A stretch of DNA of 22,489 nt from Candidatus Rifleibacteriota bacterium (GCA_029565415.1 JAKQOH010000194.1:1-22489); one strand, 5' to 3'. Shown: positions 1 to 7,187, counted from the first letter of the stretch. The notes: generated from the letters alone by a model not told the origin. Numbers and translations are program-made.

Positions 1-175
1 GGCGGTGGCGAAGCTCGCCCCCGCCTCGATCGTCTACGTGGCTTGCGACATGGAGTCGCTGCGCCGCGACGCGCTCGCACTGAGCAAGGCCGGCTACCGC
101 CCCGTCGAGATTGCCGGTATCGACCTGTACCCCCGCACCCATCACGTCGAAGCCGTCGTGCTGTTCAAAAAATAA
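1..175 (+). CDS. RNA m5U methyltransferase family (TrmA/RlmD-like), 3' end only
   Basis: Only the last 57 or so codons are inside the window; the gene starts upstream and ends at TAA 173-175. The fragment reads as the C-terminal end of the SAM-dependent RNA uracil-5-methyltransferase fold. It holds a VYVACD segment, equivalent to the family's conserved SC motif with the nucleophilic cysteine, a following LRRD, and the terminal DLYPRTHHVEAV segment, equivalent to the family's D-M-F-P-x-T-x-H-V-E with the catalytic base glutamate. Both catalytic residues are therefore present. Enzymes of this family methylate uridine in tRNA or 23S rRNA. Which one this is cannot be told from the tail, so no symbol is given. 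A 68-bp palindrome begins four bases after the stop and may serve as its 3' structure. Confidence 0.85.
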   Translation, partial: AVAKLAPASIVYVACDMESLRRDALALSKAGYRPVEIAGIDLYPRTHHVEAVVLFKK

Positions 176-179
176 CCCG

Positions 180-247
180 ATCCGCAGATACCTCAGATGA
201 CGCAGATGCAGAATGATCCATCTACGACATCCCTGAAATCTGCGGAT
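180..247. repeat. 68-bp imperfect palindrome (REP/MITE-like intergenic repeat)
   Basis: The outer arms ATCCGCAGAT (180-189) and ATCTGCGGAT (238-247) are perfect inverted copies. The match extends inward to 29-nt arms (180-208 and 219-247) with 21 of 29 positions paired, around a 10-nt loop. The left arm also carries a direct theme of CAGAT words spaced about 10 nt apart. From memory, this CNCAGAT word family recurs as an intergenic repeat in several unrelated bacterial phyla. It could act as a 3' stabiliser or terminator of the methyltransferase gene. The rest of the gap to 377 holds two very small hairpins (ACGG/CCGT near 260-271 and GAGCT/AGCTC at 273-286) and an AT-rich patch at 313-352 where the promoter of the next gene probably lies, but I could not define its boxes. 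Confidence 0.6.
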
Positions 248-377
248 GTGCCATTCCGAACGGACAACCGTGGAGCTCTGTAGCTCTTCGACGTTCCTGC
301 GGTAACGTGCTGGCACAAAAATATTCTTCCGACGAAAAATCGCGTAATAATTTCGGCAGGGTTCCGTATCATTCCTG

Positions 378-905
378 GTGAAGGATGAAAAAAAGCCGAT
401 GCCGAACGAGTCGATGATGGAGGTCTACCGCCGGAACCCGAAGGAGGGATTCCGCCGGCTCTACGGGGAGTATGCACCCCGCCTGAAAGCGTACCTCATG
501 AGCTCGTTTGGGCTCAGTTCCCACGCATCGGAAGACATCATCCACGACGCTTTCCTTCCATGGGTAGAAATCCCCGCCCGCATGGTCGCAATCGAAAATC
601 CGACGGCTTATCTGTTCGCTTCCGTCAGGAACGGCGCGCTCCAGGCGAAGCGACGCCCGACGAGCCCGCTGGACAATCAGGAGGCGACGGAAGCGCCCGC
701 CGTCGACCCGACCACCGGCATCGAAATCCGTCGCGCCCTGGAAAACATTCGTGAAGAACAGCGTGAAGCGGTCGTTCTGAGGGTCTGGGGCGGTATGTCC
801 CTCGCCGAGCTGGCCGAGCACCAGGGGGTTCCGCTTCAGACGGCGTCTTCCCGGTATCGTTCCGGTCTCGCGAAATTGAAGGAGCTTCTGTCATGGGTGG
901 AATGA
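378..905 (+). CDS. ECF-type RNA polymerase sigma factor (sigma-70 family)
   Basis: This 175-residue protein has the two-domain layout of an extracytoplasmic-function sigma factor. Region 2 lies at about 24-93, with EGFRRLYGEYAPRLKAYL, SEDIIHDAFL and the ASVRNGALQAKRR end of the -10-binding helix. A short linker (94-114) leads to region 4 at about 117-171, with LENIREEQREAVVLRVWGG, then SLAELAEHQGVP and TASSRYRSGLAKLKELL as the helix-turn-helix that reads the -35 box. Length is normal. The start is uncertain: GTG 378 gives the longest frame but has no close Shine-Dalgarno, and ATG 399 would drop seven residues without touching region 2. The next gene overlaps its end by 13 nt, the usual arrangement with a cognate anti-sigma factor. 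The target regulon is unknown. Confidence 0.9.
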   Translation: MKDEKKPMPNESMMEVYRRNPKEGFRRLYGEYAPRLKAYLMSSFGLSSHASEDIIHDAFLPWVEIPARMVAIENPTAYLFASVRNGALQAKRRPTSPLDNQEATEAPAVDPTTGIEIRRALENIREEQREAVVLRVWGGMSLAELAEHQGVPLQTASSRYRSGLAKLKELLSWVE

Positions 906-1312
906 ACGACAACGATCGATTCGAGGAATCCCTGCGCAGCAGGCTCCCCCTGCCGCCCGTTTCTGACGCCCTGCTCTCCCGGCTCGAACGTCAGGCGGAA
1001 TGGGCTCAGCCGCGTCTTTGGCCTTACGTCGTCATCGGGCTGGCCCTGGCTCTCCTTGCGGTCCTGATAATAAATAACGTAACAAATACCACGCCGACTG
1101 CTTCCAGGGCCCCGGTAAGTGGAGAACATCCGGCATCTCTATCGATTGCCCTGCCGACGGCCATTCCGGTCGCTTTCGTGCCGTCGCGCGACCTGGAGCT
1201 CGAAATCGGCCTTTCCGTCATTTCAAGGCGACGTCTCGAACGCGAACCTGACTTCCATTACGATCTGGACTCGGTTGTCCGCCGGGGAGAAGGCCGCCCG
1301 CTCGCGCTGTGA
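893..1312 (+). CDS. Single-pass membrane protein, candidate anti-sigma factor
   Basis: A 139-residue protein starting at ATG 893, which has a well-placed AAGGAG (879-884) inside the sigma gene. A second in-frame ATG at 902 forms an ATGA overlap with the sigma stop, so the two genes are translationally coupled whichever start is used. A cytoplasmic stretch of about 42 residues, rich in charged residues, precedes one membrane segment (about 44-61), followed by a 75-residue outer domain. This topology and position are those of anti-sigma factors, so a role in holding the upstream ECF factor is inferred. There is no HxxxCxxC zinc anti-sigma motif and no cysteine at all, so it would not be a ZAS-type redox sensor. 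I recognise no family in the outer domain. Confidence 0.75.
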   Translation: MGGMNDNDRFEESLRSRLPLPPVSDALLSRLERQAEWAQPRLWPYVVIGLALALLAVLIINNVTNTTPTASRAPVSGEHPASLSIALPTAIPVAFVPSRDLELEIGLSVISRRRLEREPDFHYDLDSVVRRGEGRPLAL

Positions 1313-1316
1313 ATAG

Positions 1317-1322
1317 TATAAT
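1317..1322 (+). promoter_or_regulatory. Perfect -10 hexamer (TATAAT) before the exported 424-aa protein
   Basis: TATAAT sits five bases after the stop of the anti-sigma candidate, in a short AT-rich island in otherwise GC-rich DNA. A start site near 1329 would leave a leader of about 19 nt with AAGGAG (1336-1341) before ATG 1348. No recognisable -35 box lies 16-18 nt upstream, so it may be weak, activator-dependent, or chance. Confidence 0.35.
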
Positions 1323-1347
1323 ATACAATATGCAAAAGGAGCTTCGT

Positions 1348-2622
1348 ATGAGACATGCACTGCTGGTTCTCGTATCGTTCATGCTGATCGCTTCTCCCCT
1401 CATTGCCAGGCCAGGCAATGATCCGAACGGCGCCGTTCGCTACCTGAACGCGATCGGGCAGCTTCCGTCGGTTTCCAACGAGGTCCTCGACGAGTTCGGC
1501 AAGGTCGAGACGCGGGAAGAGATGGGGAAGCTCGGCAGTGAAGCCGTGTCGTTCCTGCGTGAAGGGAAGGTGAAAAGCGCGATGGAGCTTCTCCGGCTCG
1601 GCGCCGCCTGCCCTCAGTGCAACTTCACCCCAGACGACCGCCAGCATTTCTCGGATTATATTCCGCCCTATCGGCGTCTCCGGCAGATTGCGCGGCTCGC
1701 CCGGGCGTATGCCTGGCAGCTCGAAAACGACGGCAGGCACGAGGCGGCATTCGACACGTTGACATCCATTTTCATGCTTGGTCAGCACGTCGAGGACAAC
1801 GGGGTCATCATCAGCACGATGATCGGCATCGCCATTCGCAAGATCGCCGTGAACGCGCTCATCGAGTTCCGCACCCGCCATCCGGAAGAGGCCTGGAAAA
1901 CCCGTCTGGCCACATTTTTCAAGCGAATCCCACGACCCGCCGTGAACATGCCGGCCTCGATCGAATATGAGCGAACGTCCTTCATGAACACCCTGCGCGA
2001 CGCGAAAGTGCATCCGGAGATATTCAGGGACCTGGGCATGGAGCTCGACTTCCCGGGAGCCGCCGCCGTCGTCAAGCCCTCGTCGGATACGGTCCGGCTC
2101 TGCCACGCGAATCTGCGTGTCTTGATGGGAGCCCTGGAAATGCTGTGCATGGATTACGCTCAGCCTCTCCCGGCGACGATATCGAGCGATATCCCGGGGA
2201 GCCTGGTAAAACTCGCGTATGTCAAAGCCCCCCTCGCCTGCCCCGGCGGCGGAACATACGAGTTGTCCGGCCTCGATACGGAAGCGCCGCGCGCGACCTG
2301 TACCCTGCACGGCAACCCCGACACCCCATCCGAAACGGCTATTCAGGAAACGGACGAGAAGAAGGAGCGGACGGCGGCTTTCCTGATCGAGCTTGCCGCG
2401 ACCCCTGAGTATGACCGGCTGATGGATGAGTGTTCGAAGATGTATGACGAACTGCTTCGCCTCGACCCGGCTGCCGCTGACTTCGAAGCGCGATGCGACG
2501 AGTTGCAGAAGCGTGTCGAAACATCGGATAACATCTTCATACGGAACGGCATTCCCAATCTGAAAAAGGCCTATACCGAGGTGAAGGACCTCCAGGGGAA
2601 GATCGACCGGCTCCTCGAGTGA
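1348..2622 (+). CDS. Exported protein with pilin-like Cys domain, unknown function
   Basis: The start at ATG 1348 is chosen because AAGGAG ends six bases upstream and a clean signal peptide follows (MRHALLVLVSFMLIASPLIA); the frame is also open from GTG 1309. The mature 400 or so residues are largely helical and charged. A distinct block at residues 252-322 opens with CHANLRVLMGALEMLCMD, contains YVKAPLACPGGGTYELSG and closes with CTLHG. The same block, with identical cysteine spacing, ends the zinc-ribbon protein at 18186-18701. It resembles the variable end of type IV pilin-like proteins (a Tyr-x-Lys-x-Pro-Leu-x-Cys-Pro type segment), but no prepilin peptidase site is present. The gene follows the ECF/anti-sigma pair after 35 nt and could be a target or partner of it. 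Function is unknown. Confidence 0.8.
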   Translation: MRHALLVLVSFMLIASPLIARPGNDPNGAVRYLNAIGQLPSVSNEVLDEFGKVETREEMGKLGSEAVSFLREGKVKSAMELLRLGAACPQCNFTPDDRQHFSDYIPPYRRLRQIARLARAYAWQLENDGRHEAAFDTLTSIFMLGQHVEDNGVIISTMIGIAIRKIAVNALIEFRTRHPEEAWKTRLATFFKRIPRPAVNMPASIEYERTSFMNTLRDAKVHPEIFRDLGMELDFPGAAAVVKPSSDTVRLCHANLRVLMGALEMLCMDYAQPLPATISSDIPGSLVKLAYVKAPLACPGGGTYELSGLDTEAPRATCTLHGNPDTPSETAIQETDEKKERTAAFLIELAATPEYDRLMDECSKMYDELLRLDPAAADFEARCDELQKRVETSDNIFIRNGIPNLKKAYTEVKDLQGKIDRLLE

Positions 2623-2700
2623 TCTTTGCCGCCACGCCCCGGGCCTGTTTCGAGGTCAGCTTTCGCAGGCCGGTCCGACGATCCCGTTCTCACAGGTGTC

Positions 2701-2723
2701 GGGGCGGGTTTCAAACCCGCCCC
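2701..2723. repeat. GGGGCGGGTTT inverted repeat between convergent genes
   Basis: Eleven-base arms (2701-2711 and 2713-2723) are perfect inverted copies around a single C. It is the only clear structure in the 123-bp gap between the stops of two convergent genes, so it may terminate transcription from both sides, although no T-tract follows. Similar GGGGCGG palindromes occur at 5775-5801 and 15953-15991, which makes it one copy of a dispersed family. The type is familiar to me as the DNA behind spurious GLKPAPT peptides in many genomes. Confidence 0.7.
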
Positions 2724-2745
2724 TCCGTCGGATGTACGAGGGAAG

Positions 2746-3684
2746 TCAGGGTTCGGCGTTCCAGGATTCGAGAAGGTATAATAGCGTAAGGTATGCATCA
2801 CCAAGAGGCGCGTGGCCCTGGTGGGCGACGATGCCGTTCTCCCACCAGCCGAGCAAAAGGTCGGTGTAACCGGCCTGGGAGGCCATGTCGAGGGCGTCGC
2901 CCTCGATCTCGGCGGCGTCTCCGAGCCCGGCGGCGAGTTCGGACGTGCCGCGGGGGCCGACGAGGGTGCCCGAGGCGCCGCGCAGGCGCGTGAGATAGCT
3001 GCCGATCGTCGCCACGACGGCGCGGGTCTCGATGGGCGCCCCGTCCTTGCCGAACACGTGCAGGGCCTGTCCGTCGGGTGAGATCACCGCGCTCGGGCCT
3101 TCGGGAGCATGGTCGAAGAGGAGGCGGAACTCGGGAAACGGGCGCATGCGGAGGTGGAGCTGGGTGAAAGGGGATTCGAGGCCCGAGAGGCGCACCCGAC
3201 CCTCGGTCATCGGGTCGAGAAGTTGGCCCATTCGCTTCACGTAGGGCTCGAGGAAATCCGTCGTTCCTATCACCCCCACCCTGCCGGATTTCTGCTGCAC
3301 CGGTGTTTCGGGAATGTCGCTTTCGAGAACCGGGCCGCCGTGTGTGGTAAGCGCGAGGGCCGAGTAGCTGCCGTCATCCGTCTCGTCGATGTAGAGACCG
3401 AGCGGCTGCTGCCGGTCGCCGAGCGACATCGCCAGGGCCGCGACGGGGACCGGCCCCGTGGCCAGGAACACGTTGAGTCCGGCTTTCGTCAGCATTTCGG
3501 CGAGACGGCCAACCACGATGTCGAGGCCGGGCCGGGCGGCCCAGCCCACCGTCAGCGACGGGAACCGGGTTCCGACATCGAGGAGGTGGTTCCATAGCGC
3601 GCGGGTGGCCGGCAGCGCTGCCCAGGCCCCCTGCACGAGATCGTCGGCCGCGAAGATCGCGGGGCGGAGAGGCTTCGTCGACAT
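2746..3684 (-). CDS. Phosphohexomutase-like protein, apparently catalytically inactive
   Basis: A 312-residue protein from ATG 3684, 11 nt after the kinase stop; the frame is open to an ATG at 3747 inside the kinase gene, and no good Shine-Dalgarno decides between them. The segment LTVGWAARPGLD, then AEMLTKAGLNVFLATGPVPV, then THGGPVL matches domain I of alpha-D-phosphohexomutases (GxDxRPxS, LaaaGxxV, vPTPAL). The later WENGIVAHQGHAPLGDAYLT looks like their domain III GExSG...DG segment. The phosphoserine loop (normally TASHNP) reads DETDDG (about 100-105), and the magnesium loop (normally DGDADR) reads DHAPEGPSAV (191-200). At 312 residues it is about 140 short of typical family members. I infer a degenerate paralogue that may bind sugar phosphate or regulate; the assignment rests on motif reading only. 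Confidence 0.6.
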   Translation of the reverse strand: MSTKPLRPAIFAADDLVQGAWAALPATRALWNHLLDVGTRFPSLTVGWAARPGLDIVVGRLAEMLTKAGLNVFLATGPVPVAALAMSLGDRQQPLGLYIDETDDGSYSALALTTHGGPVLESDIPETPVQQKSGRVGVIGTTDFLEPYVKRMGQLLDPMTEGRVRLSGLESPFTQLHLRMRPFPEFRLLFDHAPEGPSAVISPDGQALHVFGKDGAPIETRAVVATIGSYLTRLRGASGTLVGPRGTSELAAGLGDAAEIEGDALDMASQAGYTDLLLGWWENGIVAHQGHAPLGDAYLTLLYLLESWNAEP

Positions 3685-3694
3685 GACGGCGACG

Positions 3695-4651
3695 TCAGAA
3701 GAGAGCACTGGCGCCGATGAGAACGGCGTCGGTCTCGAACTTCGCATCCCCGATCAGCGTCTCGCCGCGGTCGGCGACGGGCAGTATGTGACGGTGGAGG
3801 GCGGCTTTCAGTTCGTCCATGAAATAGGCCCTCAAGGCCATCACACCGCCGCCGAGAAGCACGATCTGGGGGTTGAGCAGCGTATGGACGTTCGCGATTT
3901 CGAGGCCGAGATACCGGCCGACGCGCTTCAGGGCCTCGAGCGCCGTTTTGTCGCCGGCCTTCGCGGCCTGGCCGATGATGCGGCCGGTGATCTTTTCGGG
4001 ATCCCCTTCCGTCAGGTCGACGAGCGGCCCGCCTTTCAGCGCCGGGAACAGAGATTTGACATGGTTTTCGAGCCCCTTGCCGGATGAGAACGCCTCGAAA
4101 CACCCTTTCTTGCCGCAGCCGCAGACCGGGCCATCGGGGTCGAGGCAGACGTGGCCGATCTCGCCGGCCGAGTTGGTCGTGCCCTCAGCCAGTTTCCCGT
4201 TCAATACGAGGCCCGAGCCGATGCCGGTGCCGACGAAGATGTTGACGAACGTGTCGAGCTCTTTGCCGGCGCCGTATTTCCACTCGGCGATCGTGGCGGC
4301 GCGCACGTCGTTGGTGACGCGCACCGGCAGGCCGAGAGTCTTCGAAAGCGAGGCCGCGAGAGGCACCTGCTTCCAGTTCAGGTTCGGGGCATAGATGACG
4401 GCGCCGGTCTTCGGATCGATCTGGCCGGCAGCCCCGATGCCGATTCCGGCGATCCCGCTTAAGGGCATATCGCCGATGGCCTTGCGGGCGGCGTCGATCA
4501 TCGTCTCGATCACGGCGTCGGTGCCGCGCTCGGGATGGGTGGGAACGATGATCTGCCGGACGATCGTCCCGTCACAGCAAAGTCCCGCGGCGATCTTGGT
4601 GCCGCCGAGGTCGATTCCGATCGTGTGTGCCTGTTTCCGAGGGGTGGTCAT
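3695..4651 (-). CDS. ROK-family sugar kinase, probable glucokinase
   Basis: The ATG at 4651 is preceded by GGAGG (4657-4661) with five spacing bases, which fixes the start and gives 318 residues, normal for the family. Features: the N-terminal phosphate loop IDLGGTK (13-19); catalytic aspartate D115 in VTNDVRAA; a GEIGHVCLD segment; the ROK zinc site C177-x-C179-x4-C184 followed by FEAFSSG; and the late LLNPQIVLLGGG adenosine-binding strand. ROK kinases with this set phosphorylate glucose or N-acetylated hexoses with ATP in the cytoplasm; the substrate cannot be decided here. It lies 17 nt downstream of moaA and 10 nt upstream of the phosphohexomutase-like gene, in one apparent transcription unit. 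The kinase and mutase pairing suggests sugar-phosphate metabolism; the link to moaA is probably just shared transcription. Confidence 0.9.
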   Translation of the reverse strand: MTTPRKQAHTIGIDLGGTKIAAGLCCDGTIVRQIIVPTHPERGTDAVIETMIDAARKAIGDMPLSGIAGIGIGAAGQIDPKTGAVIYAPNLNWKQVPLAASLSKTLGLPVRVTNDVRAATIAEWKYGAGKELDTFVNIFVGTGIGSGLVLNGKLAEGTTNSAGEIGHVCLDPDGPVCGCGKKGCFEAFSSGKGLENHVKSLFPALKGGPLVDLTEGDPEKITGRIIGQAAKAGDKTALEALKRVGRYLGLEIANVHTLLNPQIVLLGGGVMALRAYFMDELKAALHRHILPVADRGETLIGDAKFETDAVLIGASALF

Positions 4652-4668
4652 CTGAGCCTCCGATTGCG

Positions 4669-5634
4669 TCAGCCGCCGATATCCGAAAGGGACACGCACG
4701 GCGCATCGAGGAAGCGGGCGCAGGCTTTGTGCGCGGCGCGCTTCCGTTTCGCGAGTTCATGAATAGCAGAACGGATAGAATTGTGATCCAGCCCGCGCAC
4801 GTCGATCCCGTCGCGGGAGTCGAGACACGGCAGGAGCGTGCCTCCGACCGTCAGCCGCAGACGCGTGCATCGGGAGCAGAACGGGTGGCTGCGCGAACTG
4901 ATGAAGCCGATGAATCCGGCTTCCCCGTCGATCCGGAACGTGTCGGCGGGGCCGCCGCCGGACGGCGCTTCACTGGCGGCGAGACGGATCCCAGCGCGGT
5001 CGAGCCGGTCCATGATAGTATCTTGTGATATATATGAAGCCGTATTCGCGTCGTCCGTGGCGAAGGGCATGCGTTCGATGAACCGCACGTGAACGGGAAG
5101 CCGGCAGGCGAGCCGGCCGAACTCCTCGATTTCGTCGTCGTTGCGGCCGGGAATCAGCACCACGTTGATCTTGACCGGGGCCAGGCCGGCTTCGATCGCG
5201 GCCCGGATGCCATCGAGCACCAGCCGGATATCCCCGCCACGCGTGATCGCAGCATATCGGTCGGACTGGAGGGAGTCGAGGCTGATGTTGACCCGGGAGA
5301 CTCCGGCCTCGCGCAGCGGCTTCGCCATCCCCGGCAGGAGGATGCCGTTTGTGGTGAGGCTGATGTCGTCGATGCCCGGAATGGCCGCGAGGGATGTCAC
5401 GAAGCCGCACAGCCCTTTCCGGACAAGGGGTTCGCCGCCGGTGAGCCGGACCCGGTGCACCCCTTCGGCGGCGCAGGCGCGCACGATCCCGAGCATCTCT
5501 TCGTATCGGAGCACCTGGTCGTGGGTGAGCTTGGGGAGCCCTTCGGCCGGCATGCAGTAGACGCAGCGAAGGTTGCAGCGGTCGGTGACCGACAGCCGCA
5601 GATACTCGAAAACGGGGCGATCGCTGCGTTCCAT
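4669..5634 (-). CDS. moaA: GTP 3',8-cyclase MoaA, molybdenum cofactor biosynthesis
   Basis: A radical-SAM enzyme that turns GTP into 3',8-cyclo-dihydro-GTP in the first step of molybdopterin synthesis. The 321-residue reading from ATG 5634 begins with the standard RPVFEYLRLSVTDRCNLRC. The radical-SAM cluster is C20-x3-C24-x2-C27, followed by a GGEP motif (RLTGGEPLVRKG). The second, substrate-binding cluster is C253-x2-C256-x13-C270, the spacing of characterised MoaA proteins. The C-terminal Gly-Gly tail needed for catalysis is present (SLSDIGG). The frame is open to 5820 and an ATG at 5646 exists, but a TTGACA/TAAGAT promoter overlaps 5646, so 5634 is the first usable start and the mRNA should be almost leaderless. 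No other molybdopterin gene is in the window. Confidence 0.95.
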   Translation of the reverse strand: MERSDRPVFEYLRLSVTDRCNLRCVYCMPAEGLPKLTHDQVLRYEEMLGIVRACAAEGVHRVRLTGGEPLVRKGLCGFVTSLAAIPGIDDISLTTNGILLPGMAKPLREAGVSRVNISLDSLQSDRYAAITRGGDIRLVLDGIRAAIEAGLAPVKINVVLIPGRNDDEIEEFGRLACRLPVHVRFIERMPFATDDANTASYISQDTIMDRLDRAGIRLAASEAPSGGGPADTFRIDGEAGFIGFISSRSHPFCSRCTRLRLTVGGTLLPCLDSRDGIDVRGLDHNSIRSAIHELAKRKRAAHKACARFLDAPCVSLSDIGG

Positions 5635-5644
5635 GGATGCTGCC

Positions 5645-5673
5645 ATCTTAGGACCGTTCGCCGCGCCTGTCAA
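5645..5673 (-). promoter_or_regulatory. Sigma-70-type promoter of moaA
   Basis: On the minus strand TTGACA (5668-5673) and TAAGAT (5645-5650) are separated by exactly 17 nt, a near-consensus housekeeping promoter. Transcription would begin around 5635-5639, leaving only a few bases before ATG 5634. No Shine-Dalgarno is present, which fits a leaderless or near-leaderless message. Confidence 0.75.
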
Positions 5674-5774
5674 ACATCTGGAGAGGGGGGCTGGGGAATG
5701 AAAACGACGGATGCCTTTTCGAGACGGGCGCAGCTCATTGGTGGAATCGATACGCCGCTGGATGCAATGGATGC

Positions 5775-5801
5775 GTAGGGGCGGATCGTGATCCGCCCCA
5801 C
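5775..5801. repeat. GGGGCGGATC inverted repeat in a divergent intergenic region
   Basis: Ten-base perfect arms GGGGCGGATC (5778-5787) and GATCCGCCCC (5790-5799) flank GT, with partly matching GT/AC ends outside. It lies between the divergent promoters of moaA and the NlpC/P60 gene, where no terminator is needed. That favours a dispersed repeat over a terminator. It is related to the palindromes at 2701 and 15953. Confidence 0.65.
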
Positions 5802-5819
5802 TTGCCCGATTTTGCGTCA

Positions 5820-5848
5820 TTGACGAGGGTGGGTTCCATTCGTAAAAT
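5820..5848 (+). promoter_or_regulatory. Sigma-70-type promoter of the NlpC/P60 gene
   Basis: TTGACG (5820-5825) and TAAAAT (5843-5848) are spaced 17 nt apart. The expected start near 5855 lies beyond ATG 5852, ruling that codon out and pointing to ATG 5876, which has its own AGGAGG at 5865-5870. Confidence 0.75.
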
Positions 5849-5875
5849 CAGATGTACCACTCTGAGGAGGGGGAT

Positions 5876-7114
5876 ATGGCTATGCGGATGATGGGAGTGT
5901 TTCGCGGGCTGATCGTCGCTGGGGTTGCGGTCGTGCTCGCGTGCTCGGCCGGCCATGCGCAGACCAGCCCGTTCGGAGGCGAGCAGGTCGAGGTGACCAC
6001 GGCGCGCGACGATGCCGATGGCTCTCTCGTCTCCATCAACGGCTCCCGGGTGAATGTCCGGTCGGGGCCGGGGACGCAGAATGCCGTTCTGCAGACTCTT
6101 CCCCGAGGCACCTCGGGCCGTGTTCTGGCCGAGAAGAACGGCTGGAAGCAGGTCGATTTCGGAAACGGCCTCGTGGGCTGGGTTCGCGCGGATCTGCTTG
6201 CCGCGGGAACGTCGGCTTCGACCATATCCACCTCGGCGGGTGACCGCGCGAGCGTCGAGAAAAGCATCGACCGCTGGAGCCGGCACCTTTCGAAAACCGT
6301 TCTCGATTATTCGAAGATCCCCTGGTATTGGAAGCTCGGCCGGGCCTGGTCGGCCTTCAAGAAGGGGAATTACGAAAAGGCCTACGAGCTGGCCCAGGAC
6401 GACTCCTCGAATCCCGTGCTGGCGAAGTATCTGATGGCGCGGGCATTGTACCAGATGGGAAAATACAGCGAGGCGAAGGCGCTTCTCGCGAAGATCGAGC
6501 GAACGCTCGAGGATGCGGCGTTCCGTCAGGTGATCGACGCGGCGGCGAAGCCCTATATCGACGAGCCGGTCGTGTTCAAATTCGGCGGCTTCGATGACGT
6601 TGCGACCTACCGGAAGAAGAAAGCCAGCGACAACCGGCTCGGGCTGAATTCCGCCGAGTATTATGACCGGTTCGTCGACATCAACACCTGGAAATGGAAG
6701 TCGAAGGACGCCTACAACGAGTTCCAGAAGATCGGCGGCATCGACTGCAGCGGTTTCGTGCAGCGCGTCCAGATGGACGCCTACAGGCAGGCCGGCATCA
6801 AATGGCCTCTTGATGGCCGCACCTCGACGAGCGGCCTCTGGTCGCAGAAAAACACCAGGGAGATCAATCCCGGATTCCGACCGCCCCCGCCTCCCGGCAT
6901 CCGGCCCGGCGACATGATCCTGTTCGATTACGGCCACAACCGGTACGGCCACTCGACGATCTACCGGGGGATCGATGCGAACGGGAACATCCGGGTCGTC
7001 ATGATGGGCGACACGGCCGTGGAGTGCGTGCTTCCGCCCGAAAAGTTCCAGTATTATAAAGGAACATATAGAATGAACGGCATGGACGAGGTCCGGAAGA
7101 AACTCACGGCCTGA
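5876..7114 (+). CDS. Exported SH3-NlpC/P60 peptidoglycan hydrolase
   Basis: 412 residues from ATG 5876. A signal peptide with a long hydrophobic core ends near CSAGHAQ. A bacterial SH3 domain follows at about 50-110 (SRVNVRSGPGTQNAVLQTLP, then GWKQVDF and VGWVRADLL). A middle section of roughly 130 residues has tetratricopeptide-like helices (GRAWSAFKKGNYEKAYELA; ALYQMGKYSEAKALLAKI). The C-terminal NlpC/P60 domain has the nucleophile C291 in GGIDCSGFV and H359 in YGHSTIYRG, after a PGDMILFDY strand. Such enzymes cut peptide stems of peptidoglycan in the periplasm or wall, with the SH3 domain placing them on the wall. Substrate bond is not decidable. It has its own promoter (5820-5848) and a terminator-like hairpin after the stop (7133-7158). 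Confidence 0.9.
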   Translation: MAMRMMGVFRGLIVAGVAVVLACSAGHAQTSPFGGEQVEVTTARDDADGSLVSINGSRVNVRSGPGTQNAVLQTLPRGTSGRVLAEKNGWKQVDFGNGLVGWVRADLLAAGTSASTISTSAGDRASVEKSIDRWSRHLSKTVLDYSKIPWYWKLGRAWSAFKKGNYEKAYELAQDDSSNPVLAKYLMARALYQMGKYSEAKALLAKIERTLEDAAFRQVIDAAAKPYIDEPVVFKFGGFDDVATYRKKKASDNRLGLNSAEYYDRFVDINTWKWKSKDAYNEFQKIGGIDCSGFVQRVQMDAYRQAGIKWPLDGRTSTSGLWSQKNTREINPGFRPPPPPGIRPGDMILFDYGHNRYGHSTIYRGIDANGNIRVVMMGDTAVECVLPPEKFQYYKGTYRMNGMDEVRKKLTA

Positions 7115-7132
7115 TCCGGAACAGTCGACGAC

Positions 7133-7158
7133 AAGGGGCGCAGTGAACGCGCCCCTTT
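7133..7158 (+). terminator. Hairpin terminator after the NlpC/P60 gene
   Basis: Arms AAGGGGCGC (7133-7141) and GCGCCCCTT (7149-7157) pair perfectly around a 7-nt loop and end in TTT. It lies 19 nt after the stop. The T-run is short, so termination may be partial. Confidence 0.65.
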
Positions 7159-7178
7159 CGCATGTGCGGGGAGTTCCG

Positions 7179-7187
7179 TGATACCAT
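7179..7187 (+). promoter_or_regulatory. Possible extended -10 promoter of the propeller-like gene
   Basis: TGATACCAT reads as an extended -10 (TG-n-TAnnAT) 51 nt before ATG 7238 and just beyond the upstream terminator. There is no convincing -35. The same pattern precedes other transcription units here. Confidence 0.35.

Noticed and set aside
311..330. TGGCAC resembling a sigma-54 -24 element before the ECF gene
   Set aside because: The base pair ten positions after GG is TT rather than GC, so the -12 element is absent.
1258..2310. A 350-codon minus-strand frame opposite the exported 424-aa protein
   Set aside because: It runs through a gene with a signal peptide, a Shine-Dalgarno and a domain repeated elsewhere in the window; its own translation shows no recognisable motif.
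5646..5820. Longer MoaA N-terminus from upstream start codons
   Set aside because: The extra residues do not match the family, cross a dispersed palindrome and lie upstream of, or on, the promoter.
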